Shown: positions 47,424-59,940, counted from the first letter of the stretch. The stretch is 64,000 bases of DNA from Vitellaria paradoxa (GCA_019916065.1 CM034236.1:25244358-25308357), one strand, 5' to 3'. Program-made: numbers and translations. Notes: generated by a model from the sequence alone, not told the origin.

Positions 47424-49307
47424 TTATGGGCTGGTAGACGCAAACCTTTGTGCAGGTAGACAGGTTGAAGTGTTAGAGAAACCAGCAAACACATTTGAGT
47501 AGGACTTGGTTAAATATGAGAAGTTTGCAATCGGAGGTAAAGCAGGCACCCGTTCACCCTTCTTCAAAAGCTCCGGCAAATTAAGCCTCTGCAAGGTCAA
47601 AACAGCCCTGGACTCCTTCCATATGAAGGCAAGCAATCCACCTTGAATCACAAATAGTGAACCAGGCTTTGAGCCAGGATAACGAAAACCATATCCGTTT
47701 GCAATGCCTTCCCCCGCGAAGGCATGCTTAACATAAACAGGAAGGGAATCTCCATCAGTAGACCAAGGGAAAGGCTCAAGGGAAGGCTCATCAATATTCA
47801 CAATAAACATTGCTGAGCCATTCGGATGAAGAACATAATGAGTGCCTTCTAATATTTTGGTTGCAATGAGAAGTTGTTGCCCTTGGGATTCTTCATAAGA
47901 AAGCAATAGAAAGAACAGAGCCTTTCCAGGTTTGTCTTCAGTAGGCCTCCCTGGCGGCCATCCGAAAGTCCCTCCCCATAGACCAGCATATTCTTGGCCT
48001 GCCTCTGGGGCCCGCACAGGTAACTTGTAAAGAGCAAACCGACTATCATGCATATTCGGCCATGCTCTATAAGAAGATAACTTCATAGTTGAGGCATTTA
48101 AAGTTAATCCAATCGTATCACCTGACTGCAAAAACTCATGAAGCAGGGCATGCTTGTTCTCACTAGTTGAACAACCATTTTTCCAAATTTCACAGCTACC
48201 ATTAATCGAGCTCGATTTCCCAAGTATCTGTTTAAGACTATGCCTAAAATAACTGCCAAGAGTTTTCCTTTTGGTGCATTGTGTGCGACCATCATCACCA
48301 TTAAGAGAATTACAGGAACCACTTGAACAATCAAGGCTCTTTCTGATCTCACTCAATTCCAACTGGGTGGGATCTGGAGGCAGTTCCGAACCACCCTTCC
48401 AATCAATGCAATCCCCACCAAACTTATACATTTGAATAAGCAATGATCTCCGCTCATATAACAATGCCAAATCCTGTTGGAAGTCCTCACCATCACCCCT
48501 CAAATGAGGAAAGAAAAGCCCATTTGCTGAATCAGGAACCTTTAAACGGACGTGGAAGGTAACAATCTCAAGTAGCTTCCTTCTATCACCAAATGCCAAT
48601 CGGCTGAAGGGCAACACTGACATATCCTGGCCAACAACTCTTTGTGATTTCGAAAACCCACTATCTGACCGAGAAATGATTCCTGAAGGCTCCTTATCTA
48701 AATAAGGAGCAACACTTTTACTATGAATTAATCTGCCACCATTTCTTTGTCGCCTTGGCTCAACCTCAAGCAACAGCACATTGCAGGTCCTATCAACAGG
48801 CTTAAGTGAACCAGGATAAAAGTAGTCATTTTCTCTATCCCTCCCATGCAGAAAAAATGCAGCGGAACCATCAAAATCAGCAATAATTTCAAAAACCGGT
48901 GCCCATAGAATGGGTCCATCTTCAATACCTAATGGACCAAGCTCTTGTGGGATGATGCGGCACCCAACAACCGAAATAAAACCAGGCATGACATAAACAA
49001 CATTACCGAGCTCTGGGTTTTGGTGAACCCAAATTCCAATCAATGGCTGGACACTGAAAAGGAAGTGACATAGAGCCTTGTAAGATGCAACACCCTTTCG
49101 CCATTCCACAAGGTCTCCCGGGGGAATAACTCCTATTATGTCACACTGGGTGAGCCAGATCTTGTCAGAGGCTGTGAGAGAATATAGACTCCGGCAGCAC
49201 AACCCCAGATTACACACATCTTTTGGACGAAGTGATTGGGCGACAATGGCGAAGACATCGTCGGGCAGAGCTAGAAGCAAGCTTAATCCACAGTGATCAG
49301 ACAACAT
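47424..49307 (-). CDS. F-box family protein (single exon, 627 aa), At5g39450-like
   Basis: One uninterrupted frame of 627 codons. The F-box lies at about residues 13-56 (ALPDDVFAIVAQSLRPKDVCNLGLCCRSL, ending KIWLTQC), which is expected to bind SKP1/ASK in an SCF ubiquitin ligase. The long remainder has no Kelch or LRR repeats. It has conserved-looking blocks such as QPLIGIWVHQNPELGNVVYVMPGF, WAPVFEIIADFDGSAAFFLHGR, LYKLPVRAPEAGQEYAGLWGGTFGWPPGRP and the tail NFSYLTKSYSNVFAGFSNTST. From memory, this architecture is that of the conserved plant F-box protein Arabidopsis At5g39450; the substrate is unknown. The start at 49307 is the first Met and places the F-box near the N-terminus. It is the only intact host gene in the window. 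Confidence 0.9.
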   Translation of the reverse strand: MLSDHCGLSLLLALPDDVFAIVAQSLRPKDVCNLGLCCRSLYSLTASDKIWLTQCDIIGVIPPGDLVEWRKGVASYKALCHFLFSVQPLIGIWVHQNPELGNVVYVMPGFISVVGCRIIPQELGPLGIEDGPILWAPVFEIIADFDGSAAFFLHGRDRENDYFYPGSLKPVDRTCNVLLLEVEPRRQRNGGRLIHSKSVAPYLDKEPSGIISRSDSGFSKSQRVVGQDMSVLPFSRLAFGDRRKLLEIVTFHVRLKVPDSANGLFFPHLRGDGEDFQQDLALLYERRSLLIQMYKFGGDCIDWKGGSELPPDPTQLELSEIRKSLDCSSGSCNSLNGDDGRTQCTKRKTLGSYFRHSLKQILGKSSSINGSCEIWKNGCSTSENKHALLHEFLQSGDTIGLTLNASTMKLSSYRAWPNMHDSRFALYKLPVRAPEAGQEYAGLWGGTFGWPPGRPTEDKPGKALFFLLLSYEESQGQQLLIATKILEGTHYVLHPNGSAMFIVNIDEPSLEPFPWSTDGDSLPVYVKHAFAGEGIANGYGFRYPGSKPGSLFVIQGGLLAFIWKESRAVLTLQRLNLPELLKKGERVPALPPIANFSYLTKSYSNVFAGFSNTSTCLPAQRFASTSP

Positions 49308-50070
49308 TGAAGTTGAACTGACTTATTTCAGGAAATGGAAGTGGAACTACAAACCTAAGTTTGTTTGTGCATAACCCAAATATTTCACAACAAACAACGC
49401 GAATCTGATCAAAACATAAGCGCGAAAACTTATAAGAGCAGCAAATTTAACAAATTCTGGCCTGAAGACGAAAAGATTATGTTTCGTATTCTCCAATTAT
49501 TGCATCTCAAAACACACAGGAGAGCTGACAGCGAGAGCTGAGAAAGGAAATTAGTGGGTTTGGTTCAGCTTCTTCAACTTCTGCATCTATGATAGTTCAG
49601 AATATAGAAAGCGTGAAGAAGGAATGAAAAAGGAGGCAGGCCCAAATGGGTCTGTTTCAAATTCTGAAAAATTCGCAATTCAGAGGGCGAAAGAATATTT
49701 TTGAGATAAAAGAATACCTAGAACTTGGTGAGATCACACACAGGTCGCCCCAATTGAATCGGGAAACCCATTCCAAGTCCGCCCTCACTTCCAAGGATAA
49801 TGATGTGATGTTGAAGAAAGAAAGCCAAGAAAAGGATCCAATTAAGCTTTTGGAATTATCGTTGTCGTTTAGGGATAAATTTCCTCTCTCTCTCTCTCTC
49901 TCTCCCTCTCTCTCTCTCCCCGTGCACCAGCCACCCAATATTGAATTTAAGCTTGAAAGTAGAAGCCACCCTCCAAAAGTCGAAAGAAGCCCAACCCCAC
50001 AGTCCACCGCACTCGCAACTCACAGGTGAGCGTACATAATAAGCTGTGGTCTTATTTATTTTAACCTTTA
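49308..50070 (-). promoter_or_regulatory. Upstream region of the F-box gene with GA-rich tract
   Basis: On the minus strand this holds the presumed 5' UTR and promoter. A (GA)n-type tract, interrupted, is at 49884-49919. Open frames on both strands across it (about 49646-50029) are mirror low-complexity artefacts. No TATA box stands out. Confidence 0.45.
49884..49919. repeat. Interrupted (CT)n microsatellite
   Basis: CT dinucleotides with two CCC interruptions. Confidence 0.9.
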
Positions 50071-50595
50071 GGTGCCGTTTGGAATGAGTAAAAAAAAAGG
50101 CAAAAATTAATTAAAAATTTTGATTTGGGTAATTTTTTTAGGTTTGGCATTTAACTACTAAATCACGTTTTTCAGATATGAATAGTATAATTTTTATATT
50201 TTTGCATTAGAAAGTTGAAGAAAGAAGCCGTTGGAATGGTTTTTAAGTCCATTCCAAAAGATTTATATCAAAATTTTTTTAAAGTTGTAGAATTTTTTGA
50301 CTTCTGCGTTAGAATGTTAGGGAGAAAAACCATTGAAACAAATTTTTAGATCCATTCCAACGAATTTATATCAAACTTTTTGAAATTTATTAAAAAATTA
50401 TTGGAATTTATGAAAAAATTATTAGGATTTGTAAAAAATTTATTAGAATTTGTAAAAATTTGTTGAGATATGTAAATATATATAAATTTATAGAAATTTT
50501 ACAAAATACAAGATAAACAAAATATGTTAGAGAGTTAGAGAGTTTTTCAGAGTTTTTCAGATATTTTTAACCTTTTTAACAAACTAAACACATCC
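50071..50595. mobile_element. MITE-like element
   Basis: The left end GGTGCCGTTTGGAATGAG after TTA resembles PIF/Harbinger ends. The right end CAAACTAAACACATCC is its imperfect inverse. The interior has repeated TCCATTCCAA and AATTTGTAAAAATT blocks. The right target duplication is not clear. Confidence 0.5.
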
Positions 50596-51230
50596 TTTTT
50601 TTTTAGTTTTTTTCATTATATATGATTTTTTTATCAAAATTTAATTTTTTTTTGGAAGATGTAGTTTTTAAATATATTAATCGTTTTCCCAAAAAAATTA
50701 AATTAAAAAATTTACATCCATTTGAATAAAAGTTAAAAAATAAGAAAAAATTAATTTTTTCATTGCTTTTTTACTTTTGTTTAAGCAAACATAAATTTTT
50801 GGACTTTTTTATGAATGAATTAACATACTTAAAAGTTACATTAAAAAAAAAATTTTGTTGAAAAAAGTCATATAAGACCAAAAAAAAAGTTAAGGAAAAA
50901 GTAAAAGTCAAAAGTGAAACCAAACAAAGCCTTACAAAAAAAAGGGTTTTTGCTCTTTTGTAGCTTTTTTTTTTTTTTTGACTTATATGTGTTTTTCTAT
51001 ACTAAAATTTAATTTTCTTTTTACAAGTTATAACATTTAAATATGTTAATGGCATTCGTAAAAAATAAAAATAAAACATTCACGTTCATTTAAGTAAAAG
51101 TTATCTATTTGAATTAAAAAATTATAGCTTCTAAAAGAAATTAAATTTTGGAGGAAAAAAGTCATATAAGACAAAAGAAATGCTAAAAAAGGTTAAAAAC
51201 TTTTTTGTAACCAAATATAACCTAAGCGAT
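50596..51230. mobile_element. Two related palindromic MITE-like sequences
   Basis: 50596-50935 and about 50945-51230 share a layout: a TTTAGTTTTTT or TAGCTTTTTT start, an ATCAAAATTTAATTTT or TACTAAAATTTAATTTT block, AAAAAGTCATATAAGAC near the end, and a CCAAACAAAGCCTTA or CCAAATATAACCTAA terminus. GACTTATATG and GTCATATAAG within the second unit are inverted, suggesting foldback ends. Confidence 0.5.
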
Positions 51231-51724
51231 GTACCAACTTTATAGATTATTAATAATTGAAAAAATAATTTAGAAAATTAAATATATATTAGTATTAAAC
51301 ACAAATTTAAATTATTTTTACTTATTTTATTTGTATTTTTATTTTTATCTTTAACAAAAATAAGTTTGAAAGAAAAACAAATATTTTTAGTATTAAACAC
51401 AAATCTAAATTATATTTTAATTATTTAGTTAGTGTTGTTTTTTTTTTTCAATATTATCGTTTCTAACATCTCTATTATTGTTTTTTAATTTTTTAATTTG
51501 TGTGGTTTTTTCTTTGTGTTGTTATTTTAATTGTGTCCTTATTACATTGTTACTCGTTAATATTTTGTAGGGTTTAGAAAGTGAGATGGATATTGGTGGG
51601 GCATGAGAGAGATTAAAAAAATGATAATTCCCAAATTTTAGAGTTTAGTTAGTCTCCCTTTAAGATTTTAAAATTTTATAGGTCCCTTTTTAAATTTGAT
51701 GAGAGGAGGAGTCAATAAGCTGCC
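51231..51724. other. AT-rich, nothing recognised
   Basis: Poly-T and AT-rich runs only. Confidence 0.5.
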
Positions 51725-51904
51725 CCCTAGGGTTAGTCTAAGTGCTTATGGGTATACTTCTCATAGAGACCACATGTGTTCGATTCCTGACTTAAACGGG
51801 ATGTGCGTGAGGAGAAGTGTACATCTCTCTATTTTATCTATCGGTTACACGGTTCATTGAGGGTTTCAATAAACTGATATGGGTTTCGGGTTACCAAAAA
51901 AAGC
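51725..51904 (+). mobile_element. tRNA-derived SINE (family 1, copy 2)
   Basis: Aligns with the minus-strand SINE at 1428-1627: ATACTTCTCATA, B-box GTTCGATTCCTGA, and the GGGTTACC end followed by an A-run. The target duplication is weak (AAGCT on both sides). Confidence 0.75.
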
Positions 51905-53539
51905 TAGAGAAGTTGAGAGAAAGATAATTTAATTTAAAAATTTGTAAAAAAAAAAAAAATAGAAGGAAGAGCAAAAATAATGCCACATAGAATTTAGGAG
52001 CATGAGAAGAAATAAATATAACTCTGCAATTTTATTGTATACTAGTGTTGACACTTGTGATGCATAAGTGCATATAACATTTTACATTGATAAAAAAATA
52101 ACTTCCAAATATATTATAAAATATTTTAATAAAATTATATAATTTCATAAAATAGTTATTGAGTTATTTTTTTATATTTCTATTTTTTAATTATATTATC
52201 TTACTAGGCAAATAGAGTTAATCAAAATTGAACTTCATATTTTTCTCTGAGTAACATTTACCAAGAATCATCTGCAAGCTTGTATACTTCAAAATGTTCC
52301 CTTCGTCACAAGGAGCAATATGAATGTCTTGAGGGTTCTATTTGAACAAAACTATCAATCTCAAAACAAAAAACTTTGTTCTAGACCACAATGTAGGCTT
52401 GGGTGAGGCTTAGAGAAATAAAGGATATTAGGCTCATTATATATGTCTAGGTTTGAAAAGTACAAAGTTCATCTGTTCCTTCATTTGGTAAGCTAGTATA
52501 CTTCATTTTTGTTGATGCATGAAAGCTAGAGTTTGAACGGTAATTGCTTTCTTAAGGCTTTTGAGTCATTGTCGGAGTTTTTCCTTCTGTGTTTGTAATT
52601 TTGCCATTTCCCTTAGTTTGACTTTGGCTTTTAATTGATTTTGTCTTTTGATCTTCTAGACTTCTTTTCCATTGTTGACTCTAGCTCTTTGACTTTTCCC
52701 GTATTAGGTTTTACTCTTCTCTTATACTACCCATTGAGGGGGGTGACCATTGGAAGTTTATAATAAAAGAATATATGCATGCTCAATAGGTTTGTAGATG
52801 GTATAGATTTTGTTTTCTAAATATAAATAGCAAAATTAATAGCCTCTCTTCATTTTAAGTTTGACTTATTTGTTCAAATAGATAAAAAATTGAAAGTGCA
52901 TTTAAAATTAAGTTGATGACCACAAATTGGCCCAACTTCGTTGGCTTGATATGCAACTTCTTAAAACAATTGGATGATCTTAGGTCTCAATGTGAAATTT
53001 CCCCTATTCAAAGACAAGATTATACATGATGGTATGGTTTATCTAATAGGGTTGAGGTGATCTCTAATCCTCATAAAGCCTGGAATGTCTTGGGGTCCAT
53101 CATCCCTTCATTTTGAGTTTGACTGCTTTGTTAAAATAAATCACTATTGGGTTGCGTGATGCTTTTGCTTGTGACAAGTAGACTAATCTAGATATGACAA
53201 CTATGTTGAAGCGATGCCCTTAGTAGCGGGATTGTTTTACTTCTTGTCCCAGTGTGGGCGGATAATCCATAGTATGGTTTCATAGAAGGAATATACATAT
53301 ACATACATACATACATATATATATGTGTGGTTTGGCAAGGGTTACTTTTCCATTCCATAAAAGGTATCTAAAACAATGACCATATTTGGCACAATGGTTT
53401 TGGCAAAGGTTACTTTCCATTCTATAAAAGGTATCTAAAATCCAATTGTCTTCTTGACTTTGTAAATGTAATTGATTACACTTGAAAAGTGTAATTACAA
53501 ACTCCATAATTTGGCCTTAATTCATGCATTAAGTCAATA
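51905..53539. other. AT-rich intergenic sequence, no gene
   Basis: Short frames only. (ATAC)n/(AT)n microsatellite at about 53290-53325. A local duplicate of about 50 bp (CCATTC..ATAAAAGGTATCTAAAA) lies at 53348-53440. Confidence 0.5.
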
Positions 53540-54960
53540 AAATTAAGAGTTTTGTTATTTTTTATTACTTATTGAATTTATTTTCTAAATTGCAAGAAAA
53601 ATGATGAAATAATCAAAATTAGCAGTGACGAAAGCAACTTAGATGATGAAAAAGACATTGTGGTTCGGACACCCCCACAAGTGATTTGGACTAGGTCAAG
53701 GACTAAGCTGGAGAAACAAAGTAAAAACTGAGGAGGAAGGACACTGTGGCTTGGACACCCCGCCAAACGGTCCGGACCACAGCGGGGGGATTTGTGCGAT
53801 TTTGCTCTGTTTTTAGGGTTTTTATGCATCTCTATGTATATAGACTTTATACAGCCGTATTGGCATGACTACATTACATTCTTTTCAGATTTTCCCTAAA
53901 ATGTTTTAAGAGTTTTTCTTTTTGTTTTTGTTTAGAGCATGGTAGCAAAGTTCTGTTGATTATTCGTAGAAGCAGTATCAATTTTCCTTGTTCATCGTTT
54001 CGCATATGATTCAGTTTCAAAGTATGGTACATTTGTTCATTGATTTAACAACATATTCTTCTTTTATATTTATTAATCTGATTGTCTTTATGTTTGCCAT
54101 GAATATTGAAATAATGTTAGTGTAACTTTATTCTCTCTTGATTCAACAAATCAAGGAAGGGTGGGTTATTATAAACATTGTGATGTGCGAAGATCAGTGC
54201 ATGTTGTGTGAAAACACATGTGTAGGGATCTACGATATTCAGATCTGATTTTTATTTATTTCAAAAACATTCAAAAACAGAAATCTTTAACTATATTTTC
54301 GGTAATTACTGGTAAAGGTTTTCGATTAAAACTTTAAATTGATATTTTTGGAGTAAAAGAATTAGATTTAAACCCAAGAATTATTAATGAGAGATTTTCT
54401 AGTTTTATAATCCTAAATGAGAGTATAAAATTGAGTATTAGGAAAATAATGAGTTTTCAATGAAAAATATCTTGCCAATCTATTTGTTCCTTTATGTGAA
54501 CTTTAGACTGTAGTAAAAAGCACATCACATTGTGAAATAATAAACCACCTGAAATTGAAAGTTAAATTAAGAGTATTATTTAATTATTTGATTGTAATTT
54601 GAGTTATTCCATAGTTAATTAATCATTATTTTAAACTTCGGAATTTATGTTCTTGTTTATTCTATTTTTACTTGAGTAATTTGCTTTTGTTAGGGACTTT
54701 ATTGAACCCAAACTTTTCTTGCTAAAACCCTTTTCAATTGAATAATTGGTAGTGATCTGTTTTATATTCCTAAACATAGACTTTTAGTATTCCCCAATTT
54801 TCTGAACTTTATTGAATTTAGGATTAATAAATTGATAAAACCTAGAAACTTACACATAGGTTCCCTATGGATTCAACTTTGGTCTCACCCACACCGCACA
54901 CCCTTGCACTTGGGGGTTAGTTTAGACACACTATTTAGAGGCGGTCAGTAATCTCTCTAG
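53540..54960 (+). repeat. Athila-like LTR remnant A
   Basis: Contains paired GTGGTTCGGACACCCC/GTGGCTTGGACACCCC blocks, a TATA-like GTATATAGACTTTATAC near 53840, and a distal part CCTATGGATTCAACTTTGG...CCCTTGCACTTGGGGG, a pattern seen at the 3' end of Athila-type LTRs. Boundaries are approximate. Confidence 0.5.
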
Positions 54961-55809
54961 CTCTTGAAAGTTTCTAGGGATACAATTGTCCTAGTGATGT
55001 CAAGCGATTCTAATGTGGTGTGTAATGCTAGGTAGTGTCATTTGAAAGAAAGTTAGGCTAACAGTTTTTAAATTGTCAAGTGTCCAAATAGGAGATTAGG
55101 AATAGTTTGAGTGGCTAACCCCCTCTAGTGATGCCTTTATATAAACTCCATACTTCTCTATATGTAAGGAAGGGATCTCTAAAAACCTTTTCTAACCCAA
55201 CAAGGATTCCTTTAATTTCACATTAGCTGCTAATGAATAGAGCAACCCTTGAAACCACCATCAACTCCACTAAATGATGATGGTTGAATTCTTAGTTAAG
55301 AAAATTACAACAAAGCCCTATTAATTTCCATCAACACGAATCTCTAATAAAATTAAGAAACTATTAATTTTATATACATCCTTAGCCTTTATAGATCAAT
55401 CCAACAAAACTTGATCACTAATTACTTATTTCTCAAGAAATCCATTTTGAAAATAATATATACTTTGTCAATAACGTGGATTGAATCAAAAGAATACCTT
55501 TTCTCAATTGCGTGTGGTAACCATCTTAAGATTATAAGTTTTTGATCCCTAACAATGCATACCTAAGATATCGAGATATTAACTGTTCAGAAGTCTCACT
55601 CACTGATAAAACGTACACTTTTAAGAACTAAAGTCCTTCAACCTCTTGGGGTTAAAACTTGCTTTACAGCTAATAGTTATATATAAAGTGACACAATCAC
55701 TGGCAACTAAGATAATATATTATTACTTGTGATCTAGTTCAATGCACTCTAATTACTCTTGAAAAATGTAATAATAGACATTGATTTTTATTGCTAGATT
55801 AGGTAATTT
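54961..55809. other. Unassigned sequence between Athila-like LTRs
   Basis: No coding capacity or clear repeat. Confidence 0.4.
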
Positions 55810-56992
55810 GCATTATTAGTTTATATTTTTAGTACAATTTTGTTTACTAATGTTAGTTTTCTTATTTTATGCAGGTTTTTGTAGGAAAATGGGAAGAATA
55901 AGTTGGGAACAGTGAGGGGAAGAAAACCAAAAAAGCTAAGAAGAAAAAATAATAAGAGAAATTCAGAAAAAGCCTTTGCCATCTGGATACCAAAAGTGCC
56001 ATCTAGATAGCAAAGAGGAAGACAAAAAGACTTAGAATTTATCAAATTTTAAAATAAGATGAAACCTTCTCTACCATCTAGACGCCTTGATGTTTTCAAC
56101 ATTAATTTTGTAGGGCTTTATGTATTTTTTTAGACTCTATATAAATACTTTAATACACAACTATTAGGGGAGCCATTTTTATGTGGTTCTAAATTTTATG
56201 TTTTTAAGGTTTGGTTAGAGAGTTCTAGAGTGTTTTTTGATAGTTTTAGAGTTCTTTTTCATAGTTCGAAGTCATTTTGAAGAATACGTTTTTGTTGTTC
56301 GAGATTATTCAAGTTCATCAATAGAGTTTGTTTCCTTTTTTATTTTATTTACTTGCTATTATTTTATTGTTATTATACTGGTTAGATTTTTTTTCTTGAT
56401 TTAACCCATTGATGACTGTTGGTTCTTTGTTCATTAATTGGATGTGATTAAATTAATGTGCATAATGACATATCTTTTAAAGTTTTTATTATAAATCAGA
56501 TTTTATTGATTTTAATGCTTTCAAAAACAACTCATATTGATCATATTTTCTTAAAATCCTTGACAATATTTGTTGATTAAAGTTTTGATAAATTAAAACT
56601 AACAAAAATCTTGCTTATACTAAAGATGAAATAACAATTATCTTCAGGTTTTCTAATCCTAAATGTGATTCTGAAACTATACTTAGGATTTTTATCTGGT
56701 TTTCACAAAAATATTTTCCAATTTATTTTTCTTAAACTAAGTTTTGTATCACATATAACTAACTGAATATATGAATCCATTCAGATCTGTAGGTTGAATC
56801 AAGACTCTTTATATTGATTTCTTAGAACTTAGGAATTTATTCAATAATTTATTCAAAACCAAATCAAATTTTTATTGCTTTCTTTTAAGATATAGTAAGT
56901 AATTGAACCTAGAAGAACATTAGGTTTCAAATTTCTAATTTCCTATGGATTGGACCTCAGATTTACTGAGTCAATATTTTAAAATGCAGTCA
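55810..56992 (+). repeat. Athila-like LTR remnant B
   Basis: A TATA box CTCTATATAAATAC at about 56128-56141 is followed by a leader and a long AT-rich part. It ends TCCTATGGATTGGACC...TGCAGTCA immediately before an Athila-type primer-binding site. The start is not sharply defined. Confidence 0.6.
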
Positions 56993-56998
56993 AGTTTT

Positions 56999-57016
56999 TG
57001 GCCCCGTTGCCGAGGG
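56999..57016 (+). other. Athila-type primer-binding site
   Basis: TGGCCCCGTTGCCGAGGG differs at two positions from the classic Athila site TGGCGCCGTTGCCGGGG (tRNA-Asp) and is preceded by the usual CAAGTTTT. Confidence 0.75.
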
Positions 57017-58600
57017 AATCAATTTTGATTCATTATGGTAATTCTAAATTTAAATTATTTGTTGTATTTAGAAAAAAAAATTGAAAATGTAGAAAGCCCT
57101 TTTGGCTGCCCAAACACGATTATTCACCGTTTGAGCGCTACTTTGAAAAAAAAAATCATGATCATGGATTATTTTCCTTGCAATTCTAGTTCAGCATAAA
57201 CCACCCATCCACTCATTGGTTATTTAGGCAGCTTTTATGGAATTGATTTTTGCTTAGAAACATTTTATATGCTACCCCAATTTTGTGGACTTGAACATAA
57301 GGAACTAGGTTTTATTTAGAAAGTTTTGAGTTAGTATGTATGTATTGCATGGATTGTTGCAACACTTTTAGGTATAATTTTTTTGATTATGATTATACGA
57401 AGTGGCCAATAATTAGTGTTGTGTCACTACTTATTGTATTAGTATTTGGGAAGAGTTACAAAAATGATTTTGTTGCAACTTTTCTCCCTAATTTTTAAAA
57501 CTTCACTCCATGGTATCAAATTGAAAAATTTTCTCAATATTATGGTGAAGAAATTTATCAATGTTGGAAGAGGCTTAGAAATATATTAAACTCTTACCCC
57601 CATTTTAATCTTGAACTATGCCATATCATTGGATTTTTATACAATGGGTTTTTTTTTAGGGATGTGGTATACTCTTGAGGAGTTATTCGATGGTACGTTC
57701 TTTGCATTTACTCTGGAGTTGGCACAGGACTTTCTTGAGTTACTCTACAAGTAAATTCAACATACGGAAGAAATTAACTTAAAAGTCGATTCTAGTGTAC
57801 AAGAGACTTACAAACACATTGACTTATAATGGAAGACACACTGTTCGAGCCCGCTGCATGTCCTTATGTTCAAGCATTCACTGAAACTAAAATTGCTAAA
57901 CTAGGGCCTTTTTGTTACTTGCATGAAGAGATCGAATTTAAAAACTTTAAATTTTGAGTGGAACGACTATTCTGACGATGGTTAGGATAGTGAAAGGAAT
58001 GAGAACTTCGTCTCGTTTCCACTAGACTCTAACACATGAGATCTGATATCAACCTATTGAGAGTCCAACTGACAAGCCACCTATTACCACCATCAAGCTT
58101 GATGCTTATTCTACCCTAACCATCCAGCCCATTATGGAGAGTCTGAAGAATCATTATAAGAGCTTTAATTTTATAGGGCCAAGGGAGCACATTGTTGAGT
58201 CGGTTATTTTATTTTTATGAAGTCCCTCGACCACACTACTCAGTGAGACCACATTTGATATATCTTTTATTTTTAGGACTAATACTCTTGATAACTTATC
58301 TATTAGGACCCTTACATTTGAGTGGAAGCATGACTCTAATTGGATTCCTACTTCAATCCCACAGAACTCTCATGAGACTGAATTTTCTTTATCATCCTTT
58401 AAGAGTTCAATGGATAGGCCTGAGAGTGAGAATGGTGCATACCTCTTCCTTTTTGTCCTAACCTCAATCAAGAATCTTGTGAAGGGAACTGAACATGCTT
58501 TGACCAAGACTAACCACACAAGTAGGGAAATTATGGACATTGTCGCGAATGGATTTGCACGCCAAGCGGATGAACACAAATCGTTAGTCTTTATTGCAAC
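57017..58600 (+). pseudogene. Athila-like internal region with decayed gag
   Basis: 57470-57800 translates to pieces resembling the Athila/gypsy capsid: QYYGEEIYQCWKRLRNILNSYPHF, IGFLYNG and GTFFAFTLELAQDFLELL-like blocks. Beyond 57830 the coding is unrecognisable. The 89-93 codon frames at 58192-58691 match nothing known. No pol is seen. Confidence 0.55.
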
Positions 58601-58663
58601 ATTGTGCGTCCAAGATTGCCCAAAATGTTTTCAAATGATTTTATGTTTTAAAGTAGGGCAAAG

Positions 58664-58686
58664 GGTCATAAATCGAAGAGTTGCCA
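58664..58686 (-). other. Ogre-like primer-binding site (tRNA-Arg type, degenerate)
   Basis: The minus strand reads TGGCAACTCTTCG two bases after the LTR end. It is close to TGGCGACTCC, the complement of a plant tRNA-Arg 3' end used by Ogre-type Tat elements. Confidence 0.55.
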
Positions 58687-59477
58687 CTTGATATTTAAAA
58701 ATGGTGTATCAAGAAACCCGAATTTTATCTTTTTAAAATATTATCATTTTTATATTTTAAAAAGATGCGATTAAAAGGCCCTTTTAGTGATTCCAATTTA
58801 ATCTATATAATCAGAGACACAAGATCTGGCAACTTAGTTATGCTCCGAAACCGATACACCTAGATTACCTAAAGATATCCACAATCTCTTTCCAATCTTC
58901 ATAAGTATAATCTCACCAAATAATATCTGATTTATTGATATCATAACAAAATAAACATTGAATGCATATGATGTATGGAATATGAAATAGGTGCGCTTGA
59001 TCGGGTTACGTACATATCTCAATCGAGAATCAAGCTAATCGTAGTTCGTGTGTGAGTGTAGTGATTTTTTTGCCTATTTAGCAATAATGTTTCCTAGGGG
59101 GTTTTACATGCTGGATAGATTCTAAATACAAGTTTAAAGATAATCTTCTACTAAAATTCCATGTGTGGTTCAATTTCTGTAGAAAATAAAACTAGATTTG
59201 AGAAAGGGTTAGATGTTACAAAATGAAATGTTTGGGAAGTCTAAATGACCAAGTGATGGTGATAATAGTGGTGACTGGACTTAGGCGAGGTGCTCTTAGG
59301 CTACCTTTATTCCCCAAGAAGGGATCAGGTCATCGTAGTTCAGACCTCAAGTCATCGAAACTACATGTATGCTTGTTTAAAACATGTTTTCTTAGAATGT
59401 TAAAGTGATAGGTTAGTGTTTAGCTCATAACTTTAAAGAAAGCCTAATTGGGTGGCGAATTAGTGCCTTAAATATGA

Positions 59478-59940
59478 TTCTTAAAGAAGAGCCTCGCTGT
59501 TGCTATAGTGTTTCACTCTTAGATTGGGTTCTTGTGCTAGGAGGATATAGTGCTTAGCACTTTCCACAAATGAGCTTCACTCATTCTAGTTTGTCCTAAT
59601 AAGGAGCCTCACTCTTAAGCCTAGCTTTATCAAGTGTGGTTTTAATAAGGAGCCTCGCTCTTGATTTTAGCTTTATCTAGTTTTGATAAGAGTCTCGCTC
59701 GTAAGGTCGAGTCCGTGCTTAGCACATGATCTCAGGGAAAAGAGTTTTGCTCCAACTAAGGAGTCTTACTCTCTAAGGTGCACTCTAATGTAGGGAGAGG
59801 ATTCAGTGCTTTACACTTTATCGCGAGCCTAGCTCTAATTGATCTGGTAAGGAGCCTTACTCTTAATTAGTCTGGTCTATTATGGAGCTTTGCTCTGGTT
59901 TTGTCTGGTAAAAAGCTTCTCTCTTGAGCCTAGCTCTATA
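59478..59940. repeat. Degenerate GAGCCTCGCTCTT repeats in the Ogre-like LTR
   Basis: AAGGAGCCTCACTCTTAA, AAGGAGCCTCGCTCTTGA, AAGGAGTCTTACTC, AAGGAGCCTTACTCTTAA and similar words recur roughly every 40-60 bp, mixed with CTAGCTTTATC and GTGCTTAGCAC blocks. Confidence 0.75.

Noticed and set aside
49646..50029. 127-codon plus and 116-codon minus frames upstream of the F-box gene
   Set aside because: They overlap each other across the CT microsatellite; low complexity, and they occupy the F-box gene's promoter/5' UTR.
53578..53829. 83-codon minus-strand frame
   Set aside because: Falls in the repeated GGACACCCC blocks of an Athila-like LTR; no conserved features.
58192..58691. Overlapping 89- and 93-codon plus-strand frames as a host gene
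   Set aside because: No domain recognised; they sit between an Athila-like gag remnant and an LTR primer-binding site, most likely retroelement debris.
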